Shown here: positions 10,102 through 19,585 of the stretch, one piece after another | Numbering within the stretch: position 1 is the stretch's first letter | Layout of the letters: every line of letters starts with the position of its first letter | NCBI RefSeq assembly: GCF_018145655.1 | Contig: NZ_JAGSSY010000004.1 | Location: forward strand, 1 to 64,000 | From: Campylobacter anatolicus | GTDB taxonomy: Bacteria; Campylobacterota; Campylobacteria; Campylobacterales; Campylobacteraceae | Length of the DNA stretch: 64,000 nucleotides | Direction: 5' to 3' | Notes under the pieces: model-generated | The model's database searches: none | What the model saw: the letters and a program-made list of their open reading frames with translations, nothing else | Told to the model about the DNA's origin: nothing | Position numbers and translations under genes: made by a program

Positions 10102-10119
10102 ATTTGCTCTTTTTTAAAT

Positions 10120-10899
10120 TTATTTGGATATATCTGTGCCAAAGTATTTTAGCGAAATTTGTGCTATTTTGCCCTCCTCTAATAGCTCTTGTAATGCATT
10201 ATCAATAGCTATCACAAGTGAACGCTCGCCTTTATGCACGATAGCCGCAGCTGGTATTGCAGTGGTATCTATAAAAGCAGCCTTAACAGGTGCATCTGGC
10301 TTTTGTTTTAAAAAGTCAAAGTAAGTTATGCTATCATTTACCGTGCTGTCGACCCTTTTATCTATCACAAGCTTTATAGCGGTCGGAAAGCCATCAGGTA
10401 TGGTTACAAGCTTTGCACCATTTTGTTCAGCCATCATTGCAAAGTTACTATTTACGGATACAGCGGTAGTTTTACCTTTTAAATCAGAAAATGACTTGAT
10501 ATCATCATTATGCTTATGCACTATGATCACAGTATATCCCTTGACATAAGGCTTTGTGTAATCATACTTTGCTTTACGCTCATCCGTGATACTTAGATTA
10601 AATAAAATATCTGCCTTACCAGCATTAAATGCCGCTACTAGCGAATCCCACGCTGCTTCTATAAATTTAACTTTAACGCCAAGCTTTGCACCTACAGCTT
10701 TTGCCACCTCAACATCAAAGCCGACTAGCTCATTTTTCTCGTTGTAAAACGAGAATGGAGGATAGTCAGGCTCCATACCTACACGAAATACACCATCTTT
10801 TTGGATACGTTCCAAAGCAGTGTCACTTGCCCCTGCAAATGTAGTAATAAAAAATAGGCTAAAAAAGCCTAACAACTTTAATAGTTTTTGTAGTTTCAT
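10120..10899 (-). CDS. Amino-acid ABC transporter substrate-binding protein (second of two)
   Basis: 259 residues with signal peptide (MKLQKLLKLLGFFSLFFITTF). Family 3 solute-binding protein: VGMEPDYPPFSFYNEKNELVGFDVEVAKAV, then ADILFNLSITDERKAKYDYTKPY. It is paralogous to the gene just upstream and shares the NEKNELVG motif. The mature N-terminus has no lipobox, so it should be a free periplasmic protein. ATG start with AGGAGAAAC upstream. Confidence 0.92.
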   Translation of the reverse strand: MKLQKLLKLLGFFSLFFITTFAGASDTALERIQKDGVFRVGMEPDYPPFSFYNEKNELVGFDVEVAKAVGAKLGVKVKFIEAAWDSLVAAFNAGKADILFNLSITDERKAKYDYTKPYVKGYTVIIVHKHNDDIKSFSDLKGKTTAVSVNSNFAMMAEQNGAKLVTIPDGFPTAIKLVIDKRVDSTVNDSITYFDFLKQKPDAPVKAAFIDTTAIPAAAIVHKGERSLVIAIDNALQELLEEGKIAQISLKYFGTDISK

Positions 10900-11033
10900 C
10901 AGTTTCTCCTTATGAATTGGTTTTCATAAAAATTTAATAATTATAAATTTAAAAAATTTGATTGTATATTATAAATTTTTATAATACCCTTAAAAACATA
11001 TAAATTTAGTCGTCAAGCCCTATTCTATTAAAT

Positions 11034-11774
11034 TTATTCTGATATATTCTCGCCAAAATACTTAACTGAAATTTCTTTAAGTTTACCCTCATCCTTTAGC
11101 TCTTTTAGTGCCTTATTTATGGCATCTAGTAGCTTTTTATCGCCTTTATGCACGATAGCCGCTGAGTATATCGTCTCTTTGCTAGTCGCTGCTATCTTTA
11201 TCGGTGCATTTGGGCGTTGTTTTATATAATCAAAAAATGTAACACTATCATTTATCGTAGCATCTGCACGTTTAGCAATGATAAGTTCAATGCCCTTACT
11301 AAATCCATCTGTTACAACGACATTTGCACCATAACTTTCGGCCATCTTCGCCCAGTTGCTAGTAGCTGAATGAGCTGAGTTTTTACCCTTTAAATCCTCA
11401 AAGCTCTTTATGATATCGTTATCTTTTCGTACAACTATCACGCCATAAGCTGTTGTATATGGTATCGTGTAGTCGTATTTTAGCTTTCTATCTTCCGTTA
11501 TGCTAACTTGATTAAATACAACGTCAGCTTTTTGGGCATTAAATGCAGCTAACATTGCATCCCAAGGTGCCTCTACAAACTCTGCTTTCACTCCCATTTT
11601 TTGAGCTACTGCACGTGCGACATCCACATCGTAGCCAACTAACTCATTCTTCTCGTTATGATACGAGTAAGGTGAATAGGTGCCTTCTGTTGCGATACGC
11701 AAAGTATCTGATGCGTAGGCACTGGCTAAAAAGGCCAGGCCAAACAATGGTAAAAATAGTTTTTTTACACTCAT
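11034..11774 (-). CDS. Amino-acid ABC transporter substrate-binding protein (first of two)
   Basis: 246 residues, signal peptide MSVKKLFLPLFGLAFLASAYA. Solute-binding family 3, with IATEGTYSPYSYHNEKNELVGYDVDVARAV and VVFNQVSITEDRKLKYDYTIPY. It is of the same type as C. jejuni CjaA, a cysteine-binding protein, from memory. It leads the five-gene operon, with a 134-base gap to the second binding protein. AAAGGAGAC precedes the ATG. Two differing binding proteins with one permease imply an extended substrate range. Confidence 0.92.
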   Translation of the reverse strand: MSVKKLFLPLFGLAFLASAYASDTLRIATEGTYSPYSYHNEKNELVGYDVDVARAVAQKMGVKAEFVEAPWDAMLAAFNAQKADVVFNQVSITEDRKLKYDYTIPYTTAYGVIVVRKDNDIIKSFEDLKGKNSAHSATSNWAKMAESYGANVVVTDGFSKGIELIIAKRADATINDSVTFFDYIKQRPNAPIKIAATSKETIYSAAIVHKGDKKLLDAINKALKELKDEGKLKEISVKYFGENISE

Positions 11775-12205
11775 TTAGTCTCCTTTTAAAATAAAGTGGC
11801 TGATTATATCATACAAAAGATAAAAGGTTATTGTAAATTTAAAGTAAAATTTGAAATTTATTTCTGCCTAGTATCAAGTGAGTTATAAATACTTTAAAAT
11901 TTTAAAAAACTAAATTTATATTTTTATCACTTAATAAACTTGGTTCGTGTTTTAGCCATTTTATATAGCTCTACGATTAAATAGTCTTATCAAAAGCGTG
12001 GCCTTTTAAAGCCTTTTAAGTTTTAAGATATCGATAAATATCGACTAAACAAATCATAGCTAACATACAGGTGTTTATAAATAAATTTGATATATAACCT
12101 ACTAGTTAGTATATTTAAAGTATCTTGCGTATAACTAAATGTATTTATAGTTATTTTGATCTATAAAGCCATCTTTTAAAAAATTCTTCGAATGCAAAAT
12201 AAATT
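11775..12205. other. Non-coding gap
   Basis: About 430 bases of AT-rich sequence containing the promoter region of the amino-acid operon. I find no gene, RNA or clear repeat in it. Confidence 0.5.
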
Positions 12206-12361
12206 TTACCAACTATCATAACTATCTTCTTCCTCGTCACTATCTTCAAAATCGTAGTCATTTTCATCGTAGTTGTAGCTATATCCACTGTCTTGCTCTT
12301 CTTCAAAAGTATCTTCGTAGATATCATCATACTCTAGCTCATCATTAAATTCGTTACTCAT
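12206..12361 (-). CDS. Very acidic 51-residue small protein coupled to the MscS channel gene
   Basis: 51 codons plus TAA. Its ATG overlaps the TGA of the upstream MscS gene as ATGA (12358-12361), a standard translational-coupling arrangement. By count, 24 of 51 residues are Asp or Glu, 11 are aromatic (mostly Tyr), and there is no Lys, Arg or His. It starts MSNEFNDELEYDD and ends DSYDSW. No signal peptide or membrane segment. I do not recognise a family. The low complexity suggests a disordered polyanion, perhaps a regulator or nucleic-acid mimic, but that is a guess. Confidence 0.7.
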   Translation of the reverse strand: MSNEFNDELEYDDIYEDTFEEEQDSGYSYNYDENDYDFEDSDEEEDSYDSW

Positions 12362-14244
12362 ATTATATCCTTTGCTTGTGTTTGTCCATGTAGTTTTGCG
12401 ATGGCATCAGTGCTTGTTGCATCTTCGATATACATAGTCTGTGATGGGAATGCAAAACTTAGCCCATTGTCTTCAACTATTTTTATTATTTTTAGTATAA
12501 CATCTTGTTTTACTTCTAAAAACTCACCCCAAATGGTAGTTTTGGTAAAGCAATATATCATAATATCTATTGAACTATCATTTAGCTTATCAATAACTAC
12601 AAAAAGATTACTCTTATAGCCCGCTAGATCGTCAATTGATAGTATATTTTGCCTATAAAAAGATCTTAAATTTTTTGATTGAGAGCCCATATTTTCAGGT
12701 TTTGCAATTCCCTGATGATCTATTAGCATCTGCCTTATATCGTCTATACATTTTTTTATGTTTGCTATGGGTGAATTATACGTTATTCCTATAGTCATCG
12801 TGATACGTCTACCTACTTTGCGACGATTCCAATTACGTATAGGATCGCTTGCGAGTTTTGAGTTTGGGACGAAAACAAGGGCATTATCAAAGGTTCTTAT
12901 AGTTGTTTTTCTAAGCCCTATCTCAACGACCGTTCCTTCTATATCGCCACAAACTATCCAATCTCCCTGCGAAAACGAGTTATCAAATAACAACATAACA
13001 GAGGCGAAAAAATTTGCTATTATATCCTTTGCAGCAAATGCAACAGCAAGACCACCGATACCAAGTGATGCTATAAGTGCTGATATATCAAAGCCAAGAT
13101 GACTTAATACCATTAAAAACGATATGATAAATACTATAAAATAAGTTATTTTAAGGACTAAATTTACTATCTCTTTGCGACCACTTTTTTTAGCTATCTT
13201 GCCGATAAGAATAAGCCCATAGCCATTTAGCATAGTCAAAATAAGCCACGTAAAGCCTACTATATATACGATAGACTGGATATTTACTATATTAATAGAC
13301 ACTGGTGCTGGGTAAAATCCAACCGCAATACATAGACTAAGTGCATATATGATAAGTAAAAATGTTATAGGCTTTTTAACGATCTCAAGCACCTGCTCAC
13401 GGACTTCCTCATCGCTTTGCGTGGTGCTAAGCTTTGATATGAGCCAGTATGTAAGCTTTGCTAAAATTCGTGTAAATGATACAAAAAATATAAACACAAC
13501 AGCAATAATAATAACTTTACCGATGTTGAGATTTCCAAATTTTAGCGGTATATATTTATTTACACTATCAATTGCATTTTGTAAATTCAGCTCAGAGAGT
13601 ATCAAACTTGAACTAAGCAAACTGGCATTTGTTTTAAGATAGTCTAAAATTTCCTCTCTTGTCTGTTTTTGAAGTTCGAGCTGATGAAAGTCGCTATCGT
13701 ATATACTAAAACTATCTGTGAGACTATTTTTTAAGTCGTTTATGCTTACATAAGAGTTTGTTTGAAGTTCAAGCAATCCATTATCTATTAGCTCTTTTAT
13801 GGAGCTATCTTTTGCACCCTGCTTAAAAAGTTTTTCTAAATTTATAAGCGTTGTATAATAAGACTCATTGATCTTTAGCCTTTCAAGATCAATTGAGTTT
13901 TGTATAAAAAGGCTCTTATCGCTTAGCTTTTCATATCTTTGTACATTTTTTTCAAGCAGTTTTTTTTGTGCTTTAAATTTATCCAAATCACTTTGTTTAA
14001 TATCTATCTGCATTATAGAAAATGGTATCTTGCTTATTAAATTTATCTTTTTTTTCTCAAGCGTGTCTAGATTTGATGCATTAGAGGTTGCATTGCTATC
14101 GCTTTGTGCTTTTAAGATTTTTATCTGTGAGTTTATGACTTGTATTTGGGCGGTTATATCTACGATATTATTTGTTTCGTTGTTATCATCTGTGCCAAAT
14201 AATACCATAAAAAATAGCAATAATGATATAAAAATTTTAAACAT
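12358..14244 (-). CDS. Large MscS-family mechanosensitive channel
   Basis: 628 residues. Signal peptide (MFKIFISLLLFFMVLF), a long coiled-coil-rich periplasmic region (~residues 20-235), several membrane helices, then the MscS core: the pore-lining helix region GIGGLAVAFAAKDIIANFFAS, the beta domain DWIVCGDIEGTVVEIGLRKT and VFVPNSKLASDPIRNWNRR. Releases osmolytes under hypo-osmotic shock. It is larger than E. coli MscS (286 aa), like the YnaI/YbdG-type channels with extra domains. It starts 6 bases after the carbonic anhydrase stop and overlaps the acidic small protein gene downstream, so the three are probably one transcript. Confidence 0.92.
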   Translation of the reverse strand: MFKIFISLLLFFMVLFGTDDNNETNNIVDITAQIQVINSQIKILKAQSDSNATSNASNLDTLEKKKINLISKIPFSIMQIDIKQSDLDKFKAQKKLLEKNVQRYEKLSDKSLFIQNSIDLERLKINESYYTTLINLEKLFKQGAKDSSIKELIDNGLLELQTNSYVSINDLKNSLTDSFSIYDSDFHQLELQKQTREEILDYLKTNASLLSSSLILSELNLQNAIDSVNKYIPLKFGNLNIGKVIIIAVVFIFFVSFTRILAKLTYWLISKLSTTQSDEEVREQVLEIVKKPITFLLIIYALSLCIAVGFYPAPVSINIVNIQSIVYIVGFTWLILTMLNGYGLILIGKIAKKSGRKEIVNLVLKITYFIVFIISFLMVLSHLGFDISALIASLGIGGLAVAFAAKDIIANFFASVMLLFDNSFSQGDWIVCGDIEGTVVEIGLRKTTIRTFDNALVFVPNSKLASDPIRNWNRRKVGRRITMTIGITYNSPIANIKKCIDDIRQMLIDHQGIAKPENMGSQSKNLRSFYRQNILSIDDLAGYKSNLFVVIDKLNDSSIDIMIYCFTKTTIWGEFLEVKQDVILKIIKIVEDNGLSFAFPSQTMYIEDATSTDAIAKLHGQTQAKDII

Positions 14245-14250
14245 TTTTCC

Positions 14251-14877
14251 CTACCTAACAGCTAATAATTTAAATGTTTTAGAAGCTAAATCATAGCTAA
14301 AAATTTCACCAGTTTCAATGATATAATGCCAACCATATATACTTAAATTTCCATCATTATACTCTTTTTCAACATTTGGATAGGTTAAGATATTATTGAT
14401 TGAGTTTATGATGTTTAATCTCTCTGTTAGCCATGCCATTTTGGCTGGATCGTCGCTTGTAAATTTAAGCACTTCGTATTTTATCGGTTCTATTAGCTTT
14501 ATCCAATTGCGAACATTTGGTGTTTTTATAAATTTATTTTCATCTTCATACAAAGCTGCACAACCACCGCAGTTTGAGTGCCCACAGATTATAATGTTTT
14601 TAATATTTAGCACTTCGATTGCGTATTCTATAGCCGAAGTTGTGGCTAGATACTCACCGCTTACACGATATGGTGGCACTATATTTGCGATATTTCGCAC
14701 CATAAATAGCTCACCTGGTAAGCAATTTGTAATTAAATTTGGAACAACACGCGAATCTACGCAGGAGACAAAAAGCGTATGCGGATCTTGCGTGTGCTGT
14801 AAGCTTTTAAATAACTCTTGGTGCTCTAAAAAACCATCTTCCATAAATTTCATAGCACCTTCAAAAATAGATCTCAT
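14251..14877 (-). CDS. Beta-class carbonic anhydrase
   Basis: Interconverts CO2 and bicarbonate, important for capnophilic Campylobacter. Zinc ligands are in SCVDSRV (Cys, Asp-Arg dyad) and GHSNCGGCAAL (His, Cys). I take the ATG at 14875-14877 (MRSIFEGAMKFME) because GGAG lies five bases upstream and it matches the usual family N-terminus; the frame is open to 14901. About 208 residues. Divergent from the Bax-inhibitor-1 gene and followed directly by the MscS channel gene, the same order as I remember in C. jejuni. Confidence 0.93.
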   Translation of the reverse strand: MRSIFEGAMKFMEDGFLEHQELFKSLQHTQDPHTLFVSCVDSRVVPNLITNCLPGELFMVRNIANIVPPYRVSGEYLATTSAIEYAIEVLNIKNIIICGHSNCGGCAALYEDENKFIKTPNVRNWIKLIEPIKYEVLKFTSDDPAKMAWLTERLNIINSINNILTYPNVEKEYNDGNLSIYGWHYIIETGEIFSYDLASKTFKLLAVR

Positions 14878-15028
14878 ATATCTCCAAACAAATTTTTGCA
14901 AGATTATATCAATTTTAGTTAAATTTATTCAAAAATTTGATGCTTAAATTTTACTAATTAAGTAAAATTTTAATTATTATTTACTTATTTTTGGTTAAAT
15001 TCAACTAAAAATTTAAAAAGGAGTAAAG

Positions 15029-15730
15029 ATGAGTTTATATAACAGAAATTACGCTAATCAAACTCACGAGAGTGAAGTTGCGTATTCTCAAAGTTCTTTA
15101 AGCACATTTATCAAACAAACTTACCAGCTTTTTGCAGCTTCGTTGCTTTCAGCTACAGCTGGTTCGTATGTAGGTATAAGTATGTCGCACGTGTTTGTCA
15201 GTAACAGGATGCTATTTTGGGGGCTTGTGATAGTTGAGCTAGGGCTACTTTTTGGTCTTATGGCAGCTAAACGCAAGGCTGGGCTAAATATGGTTTTGCT
15301 TTTTGCATTTACATTCGTAAGTGGTCTTACGCTAACTCCATTGTTATCAGCTATTCTATCCATGCCAAGCGGTGCGGCTATAGTGGCTCAGTCATTTGCA
15401 CTTACTACGGTTGCATTTGGTGGTTTAAGCGTATTTGCTATGAATACAAAACGTGATTTTACTACGATGAGCAAGATGCTTTTTATAGCACTTATCGTTA
15501 TCATCGTGGCAAGCTTGATTAATATATTCACTCAAAGCCCACTATTTCAGCTAGTTATAGCAAGCGTTGGAGCAATACTTTTTAGTGCTTATATACTTTA
15601 TGATACACAAAATATCATTCGTGGTAACTACGAGACGCCTATTGAGGGTGCGGTAGCATTGTATCTTGACTTTGTAAATCTATTCACTTCACTGCTTCAA
15701 ATTTTTGGCATTCTTGGCAGAGATGAGTAG
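15029..15730 (+). CDS. Bax inhibitor-1/YccA family membrane protein
   Basis: 233 residues with seven likely membrane helices after a ~25-residue polar N-terminus. Family hallmarks: FVSGLTLTPLLSAI, and the C-terminal YDTQNIIRGNYETPIEGAVALYLDFVNLF, whose Asp residues act as a calcium/pH sensor in homologs. Role in bacteria: cation leak or control of membrane proteases, not firmly known. AAAAAGGAG precedes the ATG. Its stop overlaps the next gene. Confidence 0.92.
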   Translation: MSLYNRNYANQTHESEVAYSQSSLSTFIKQTYQLFAASLLSATAGSYVGISMSHVFVSNRMLFWGLVIVELGLLFGLMAAKRKAGLNMVLLFAFTFVSGLTLTPLLSAILSMPSGAAIVAQSFALTTVAFGGLSVFAMNTKRDFTTMSKMLFIALIVIIVASLINIFTQSPLFQLVIASVGAILFSAYILYDTQNIIRGNYETPIEGAVALYLDFVNLFTSLLQIFGILGRDE

Positions 15731-16106
15731 CGATGAAGGCATTTATCGTGTGATAGATGCAAATTTAAACAGACTTAAAGAAGGGTTAAGGGTCGTTGAA
15801 GACATTAAGCGTTATGTTTTTAACGATGCTTCCCTAGCCTACAAGATAAAGTCCATCCGCCATAAGGCAAAAATCCCTGCAAATCAATATTTAACCTGTC
15901 GAGATAGCATAAATGATGTGCTAAAATCAAGCACTAAAACTGAGCAAAATAGGTCTAGCTTAAGTGATATAATAATAGCAAATCTAAAACGAGCACAAGA
16001 GAGTGCGAGAGTACTTGAAGAGTGCTTTAAGCTTATAAATTTGGAGTATTCTGAGCTCTTTAAAGGCATAAGATATGAACTTTATGAGATAGAAAAGCAA
16101 ATTTAA
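15723..16106 (+). CDS. ThiD2-like (thiamine-phosphate synthase N-terminal-like) protein
   Basis: About 127 residues, all helical. YRVIDANLNRLKEGLRVVEDIKRYV and IKSIRHKA match the consensus of the ThiD2 domain seen fused to ThiE in some bacteria. Here it stands alone. ATG 15723 overlaps the end of the preceding gene by 8 bases; no strong Shine-Dalgarno, so translation is probably coupled. An upstream TTG at 15705 is less likely. The gene sits between the BI-1 and secG genes, which as far as I recall adjoin in C. jejuni. A link to thiamine metabolism is inferred from the family only. Confidence 0.7.
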   Translation: MSSDEGIYRVIDANLNRLKEGLRVVEDIKRYVFNDASLAYKIKSIRHKAKIPANQYLTCRDSINDVLKSSTKTEQNRSSLSDIIIANLKRAQESARVLEECFKLINLEYSELFKGIRYELYEIEKQI

Positions 16107-16169
16107 CAAAAAATTTAAAACTTTTTTTGTATAATCCTAGCTAATCTTAAAAATTTAAAGGAAATATCA

Positions 16170-16511
16170 GTGAGTTTATTTTTTTTAATCTTACAATTCA
16201 TTCTAGCAGCCGTCATTACCGTTGCAGTATTGCTTCAAAAAAGCTCATCTATCGGTCTTGGTGCATATAGCGGCAGTAACGAGAGTCTTTTTGGTGCGAA
16301 GGGTCCTGCTGGATTTTTAGCTAAATTTACATTTAGTATTGGTGTGCTTTTTATCATAAATACTCTAATACTTGGATACACATACAACACAGATATGAAA
16401 AGGTCGATAGTTGATAGTATAGACACTAAAGCTTTAATGAGTATTGATGTTAATAAATCAGTCCCATCTGTGCCATCGGTCCCAACTACTCCAGCAACAC
16501 CAGCTCAATAA
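16170..16511 (+). CDS. secG: Preprotein translocase subunit SecG
   Basis: 113 residues from a GTG start with AAAGGAAAT upstream. Two membrane helices (residues ~2-24 and 50-72) flank the conserved loop with [21 protein letters not shown]. The C-terminus is an unusual Pro/Thr/Val-rich tail ([17 protein letters not shown]). Part of the SecYEG channel, stabilising SecA-driven export. Followed 17 bases later by frr. Confidence 0.95.
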   Translation: MSLFFLILQFILAAVITVAVLLQKSSSIGLGAYSGSNESLFGAKGPAGFLAKFTFSIGVLFIINTLILGYTYNTDMKRSIVDSIDTKALMSIDVNKSVPSVPSVPTTPATPAQ

Positions 16512-16528
16512 ATTTAAAAGGAAAAACT

Positions 16529-17086
16529 ATGCTAAATAAAATTTACACCGTTCAAAAAGAGGGTTGTGAAAAAGCGATAGCTGCCCTAAAACGCGACTTT
16601 ACAACACTTAGAACTGGTAAGGTAAATATAAATATTTTAGATAACATCTATATTGATTACTACGGCTCACAAACTGCACTTAACCAAGTTGCAACCGTCA
16701 TCGCAACTGACGCCTCTACTATCACGATAACTCCGTGGGAGAAATCCATGATAAAAGTTATCTCATCAGCTATCCAAGCCGCAAATATTGGGGTAAATCC
16801 GAACTCAGACGGAGAGGCCGTAAAACTATTTTTCCCACCGATGACTATGGAGCAACGCCGAGAAAATGCCAAACACGCAAAAGCTATGGGCGAAAAGGCA
16901 AAAGTAAGCATTCGTAACGTGCGAAAAGATGCAAATGATGAAGTTAAAAAGCTAGAAAAAGACAAAGTGGTAACAGAAGATGAGAGTAAAAAGGGACAAG
17001 ATGAAGTTCAAAAGATTACTGACAACTATAACGCCAAGATAGACACACTCGTAAAAGATAAAGAGGCTGAACTACTAAAAATTTAG
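16529..17086 (+). CDS. frr: Ribosome recycling factor
   Basis: 185 residues, standard length. Splits post-termination ribosomes with EF-G. Recognised from [45 protein letters not shown] and the C-terminal helix [35 protein letters not shown] precedes the ATG. A strong hairpin follows. Confidence 0.97.
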   Translation: MLNKIYTVQKEGCEKAIAALKRDFTTLRTGKVNINILDNIYIDYYGSQTALNQVATVIATDASTITITPWEKSMIKVISSAIQAANIGVNPNSDGEAVKLFFPPMTMEQRRENAKHAKAMGEKAKVSIRNVRKDANDEVKKLEKDKVVTEDESKKGQDEVQKITDNYNAKIDTLVKDKEAELLKI

Positions 17087-17103
17087 TCTTTACGATACTT
17101 TTT

Positions 17104-17130
17104 AAGCCCTATAAATTTATAGGGCTTTTG
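17104..17130 (+). terminator. Rho-independent terminator after frr
   Basis: Perfect 24-base palindrome AAGCCCTATAAA/TTTATAGGGCTT at 17104-17127 followed by TTTTG; lies 17 bases after the frr stop. Confidence 0.8.
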
Positions 17131-17233
17131 CTTTAAATTAAAAATTATTCTAATTTGTATTTTGATGCCATAAAAAAGTGAAAATTTAAGATAAAATTTG
17201 TTATTATCCTGGTAATTTTTCTCAAGGGTTTTA

Positions 17234-18844
17234 ATGCTAAATTTATCTACTCTAAAAGCCACCATAATCACACATAAAATAGAGTTTTTGCTTATATTTG
17301 TCAGCATTTTGCCACTTTTTATTTTACGCTCTCGCTATCTTGATTTTTACAACTCATTTTTGCTTTTTACACCGCTTTTTATAATCCTTAGTTATATTTT
17401 AAGGCAGAAAAAATCAATCTACGTTTTCTCACTTATTATTGCGATTATTGGCTTTTGTATAATCGGCTATATTGACGAAAAGCCAAATTTTTATCTAAAA
17501 GATATTAAATTTTATGCACTTTATATGATTTTATCTATCTTGCTTTTGGCTCATAAATTTATAAGAGATAATGAAAAATTTGTCAAAAATGCTTTTGATA
17601 CACTTATGGCATTTGCCACAGCTTTTGCCATCTCGCACATTTGTTATCTGGCTATCATCGCGGTGTTAGCAGGACTTGAGTATCTTTTTGATATAAAAGT
17701 ATTTAGAAGTGAGTTATCACTTCGTTTATACGCTATCGCTGTTATAGGTATCTTGCCAACTGTATTTTTTATACTAAAAGAGCGATACAGTTTTAATATA
17801 GGAGTATTTTTAAGTGTAATTATAGATTTCATACTTTCACCACTACTTATCATATACACAGCTTTCATCTACATCTACACGACAAATATTGCTATTTTTA
17901 GTGGTCTGCCACGAGGCGGAGTGAGCTTTATTGTGCTTAGTTATCTCTTTATTGGTTTTATCATAACGGCTTTAAATTTGATAAGTGCTAAGCCAAAATG
18001 GCAGCTATTTTACCGCTACTTCGCACCACTTTCGCTTGTGCCGATCATGCTTTTGTGGTTTGGTATATCTCGCCGCGTAGGTGAATACGGTATAACGCCT
18101 GAACGTTTTTATCTCATTGCCATTAGTCTTTTTGCCACTTTTACGATCTGCTTTTTGCATTTTAAAAGGAACTTTTCATATCGCTTAGTAGCTGTTGTGG
18201 CAGCTCTTTTTGTGATTGGAGCAGTCTTTGTGCTTAATGCAGAGCAAATTTCACTAAAATCACAAAAAGCACGTGCTTATGCAATGTTTGAAAAATTCGG
18301 CTTTTTAAAAAATGGCGAATTTGTTAAGGAGTTTAACGCAACAAATTTAGAGCTTCAGTACGAACAAAAATTTAATATACTTAATGATCTTGACTTTATA
18401 AATTCACACGATAATAATTTTCAAAAACAGACAAAATCGTTTTATAAAGCTATTGAAAACATTGATACATATAACTCAGACTATTGGCGTAAATATTGTT
18501 TTCTTGATAGCTCTTCACACGATCTTACTGGATATAAAAGTGTTAAATTCTTAAATATGTACGTTTACAATCAAGATAATATCAAGATAAATGCCAAGAG
18601 AAATTATGATATAAATGTAACTAAACACATTCAAAATGTTCTTAAAAATAACGGCATCTCAATAAATAATTTTAAAGATTTAAACATAAAAAGTAGGCAA
18701 AATAAGGAAATTTGTAGTGAATTTTTAAAAGTAAATACACCAGATTCGACACTTATATTTAACAATATTGAGATAGAATACGACAAAAATTTGGGCTATA
18801 TAGCTAAATTTTTTGAAGTCATTGCAATACTTGAAAAAGAGTAG
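17234..18844 (+). CDS. DUF4153-like multi-spanning membrane protein
   Basis: 536 residues. About ten membrane helices fill residues 1-345, followed by a soluble C-terminal region of ~180 residues with motifs such as YWRKYCFLDSSSHDLTGYKS and FNNIEIEYDKNLGYIAKF. The hydrophobic part resembles DUF4153/DUF4173 proteins (function unknown). ATG with CAAGGG upstream. It lies between the frr terminator and pyrE, 39 bases from the latter, and may be co-transcribed with it. Confidence 0.65.
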   Translation: MLNLSTLKATIITHKIEFLLIFVSILPLFILRSRYLDFYNSFLLFTPLFIILSYILRQKKSIYVFSLIIAIIGFCIIGYIDEKPNFYLKDIKFYALYMILSILLLAHKFIRDNEKFVKNAFDTLMAFATAFAISHICYLAIIAVLAGLEYLFDIKVFRSELSLRLYAIAVIGILPTVFFILKERYSFNIGVFLSVIIDFILSPLLIIYTAFIYIYTTNIAIFSGLPRGGVSFIVLSYLFIGFIITALNLISAKPKWQLFYRYFAPLSLVPIMLLWFGISRRVGEYGITPERFYLIAISLFATFTICFLHFKRNFSYRLVAVVAALFVIGAVFVLNAEQISLKSQKARAYAMFEKFGFLKNGEFVKEFNATNLELQYEQKFNILNDLDFINSHDNNFQKQTKSFYKAIENIDTYNSDYWRKYCFLDSSSHDLTGYKSVKFLNMYVYNQDNIKINAKRNYDINVTKHIQNVLKNNGISINNFKDLNIKSRQNKEICSEFLKVNTPDSTLIFNNIEIEYDKNLGYIAKFFEVIAILEKE

Positions 18845-18883
18845 TTTAAGATCTGACTTGATAGAATTTAAAAAAGGAAAAAG

Positions 18884-19492
18884 ATGAATATAGAAAAAAT
18901 TTATAGAGATGCTGGAGCGTATCTACAAGGACATTTTTTATTAAGTAGTGGCAATCATTCACAATATTATCTGCAAAGTGCAAAGGTGCTTGAAGACCCT
19001 ATTTTAGCAGGACAACTCGCCGATGAGTTAGCTCGTGTAATAGCCGAGTATGGCGTTGAGTTTGATAGCGTATGTTCTCCCGCACTTGGTGGAGTTTTGG
19101 CGGGATATGAGCTAGCACGTGCAACTAAGAAGCGTTTTATATTTACTGAGCGAGTGAATAAAATAATGAGTCTTAGGCGTGGATTTGAAGTGAGAAAAGG
19201 CGAGAGATTTATCATCTGCGAAGATATTATAACAACTGGTGGCTCAGCCTTAGAAAGTGCAAATATAATTCAAGATCTAGGTGGCGTTGTCATAGGATTT
19301 GCGGCACTTGCAAATAGAGGATTTTGTCGGATTGCTAACACAAAAGCTGACTCAAAAGCTGAGTGTAAGCTACCAATCGACAAGCCATTATTTGCTCTAG
19401 GGAATTTTGAGTTTGAAATTTATGAGCCACACAATTGTCCTCTTTGTAAAGATGGTAGCGAAGCGATCAAACCAGGCAGTAGAGGTAACTAA
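18884..19492 (+). CDS. pyrE: Orotate phosphoribosyltransferase
   Basis: 202 residues. Makes OMP from orotate and PRPP in pyrimidine synthesis. The PRPP loop is [17 protein letters not shown], preceded by [15 protein letters not shown]. The C-terminal tail has a CPLCKDG motif, as in other epsilonproteobacterial PyrE from memory. AAAAAGGAAAAAG precedes the ATG. Confidence 0.95.
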   Translation: MNIEKIYRDAGAYLQGHFLLSSGNHSQYYLQSAKVLEDPILAGQLADELARVIAEYGVEFDSVCSPALGGVLAGYELARATKKRFIFTERVNKIMSLRRGFEVRKGERFIICEDIITTGGSALESANIIQDLGGVVIGFAALANRGFCRIANTKADSKAECKLPIDKPLFALGNFEFEIYEPHNCPLCKDGSEAIKPGSRGN

Positions 19493-19585
19493 AGATAAAC
19501 TAATTCTTTGGCTGTTTTTGTTATTCATTAAATTTAAAACAAATATCAAAATAGTTTAAAGTCTAAATAGATTAAAGGTAAAAAT

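Noticed and set aside
17083-17307. 74-codon minus-strand frame over the frr terminator
   Set aside because: Covers a terminator and the start of the next gene; no ribosome site.
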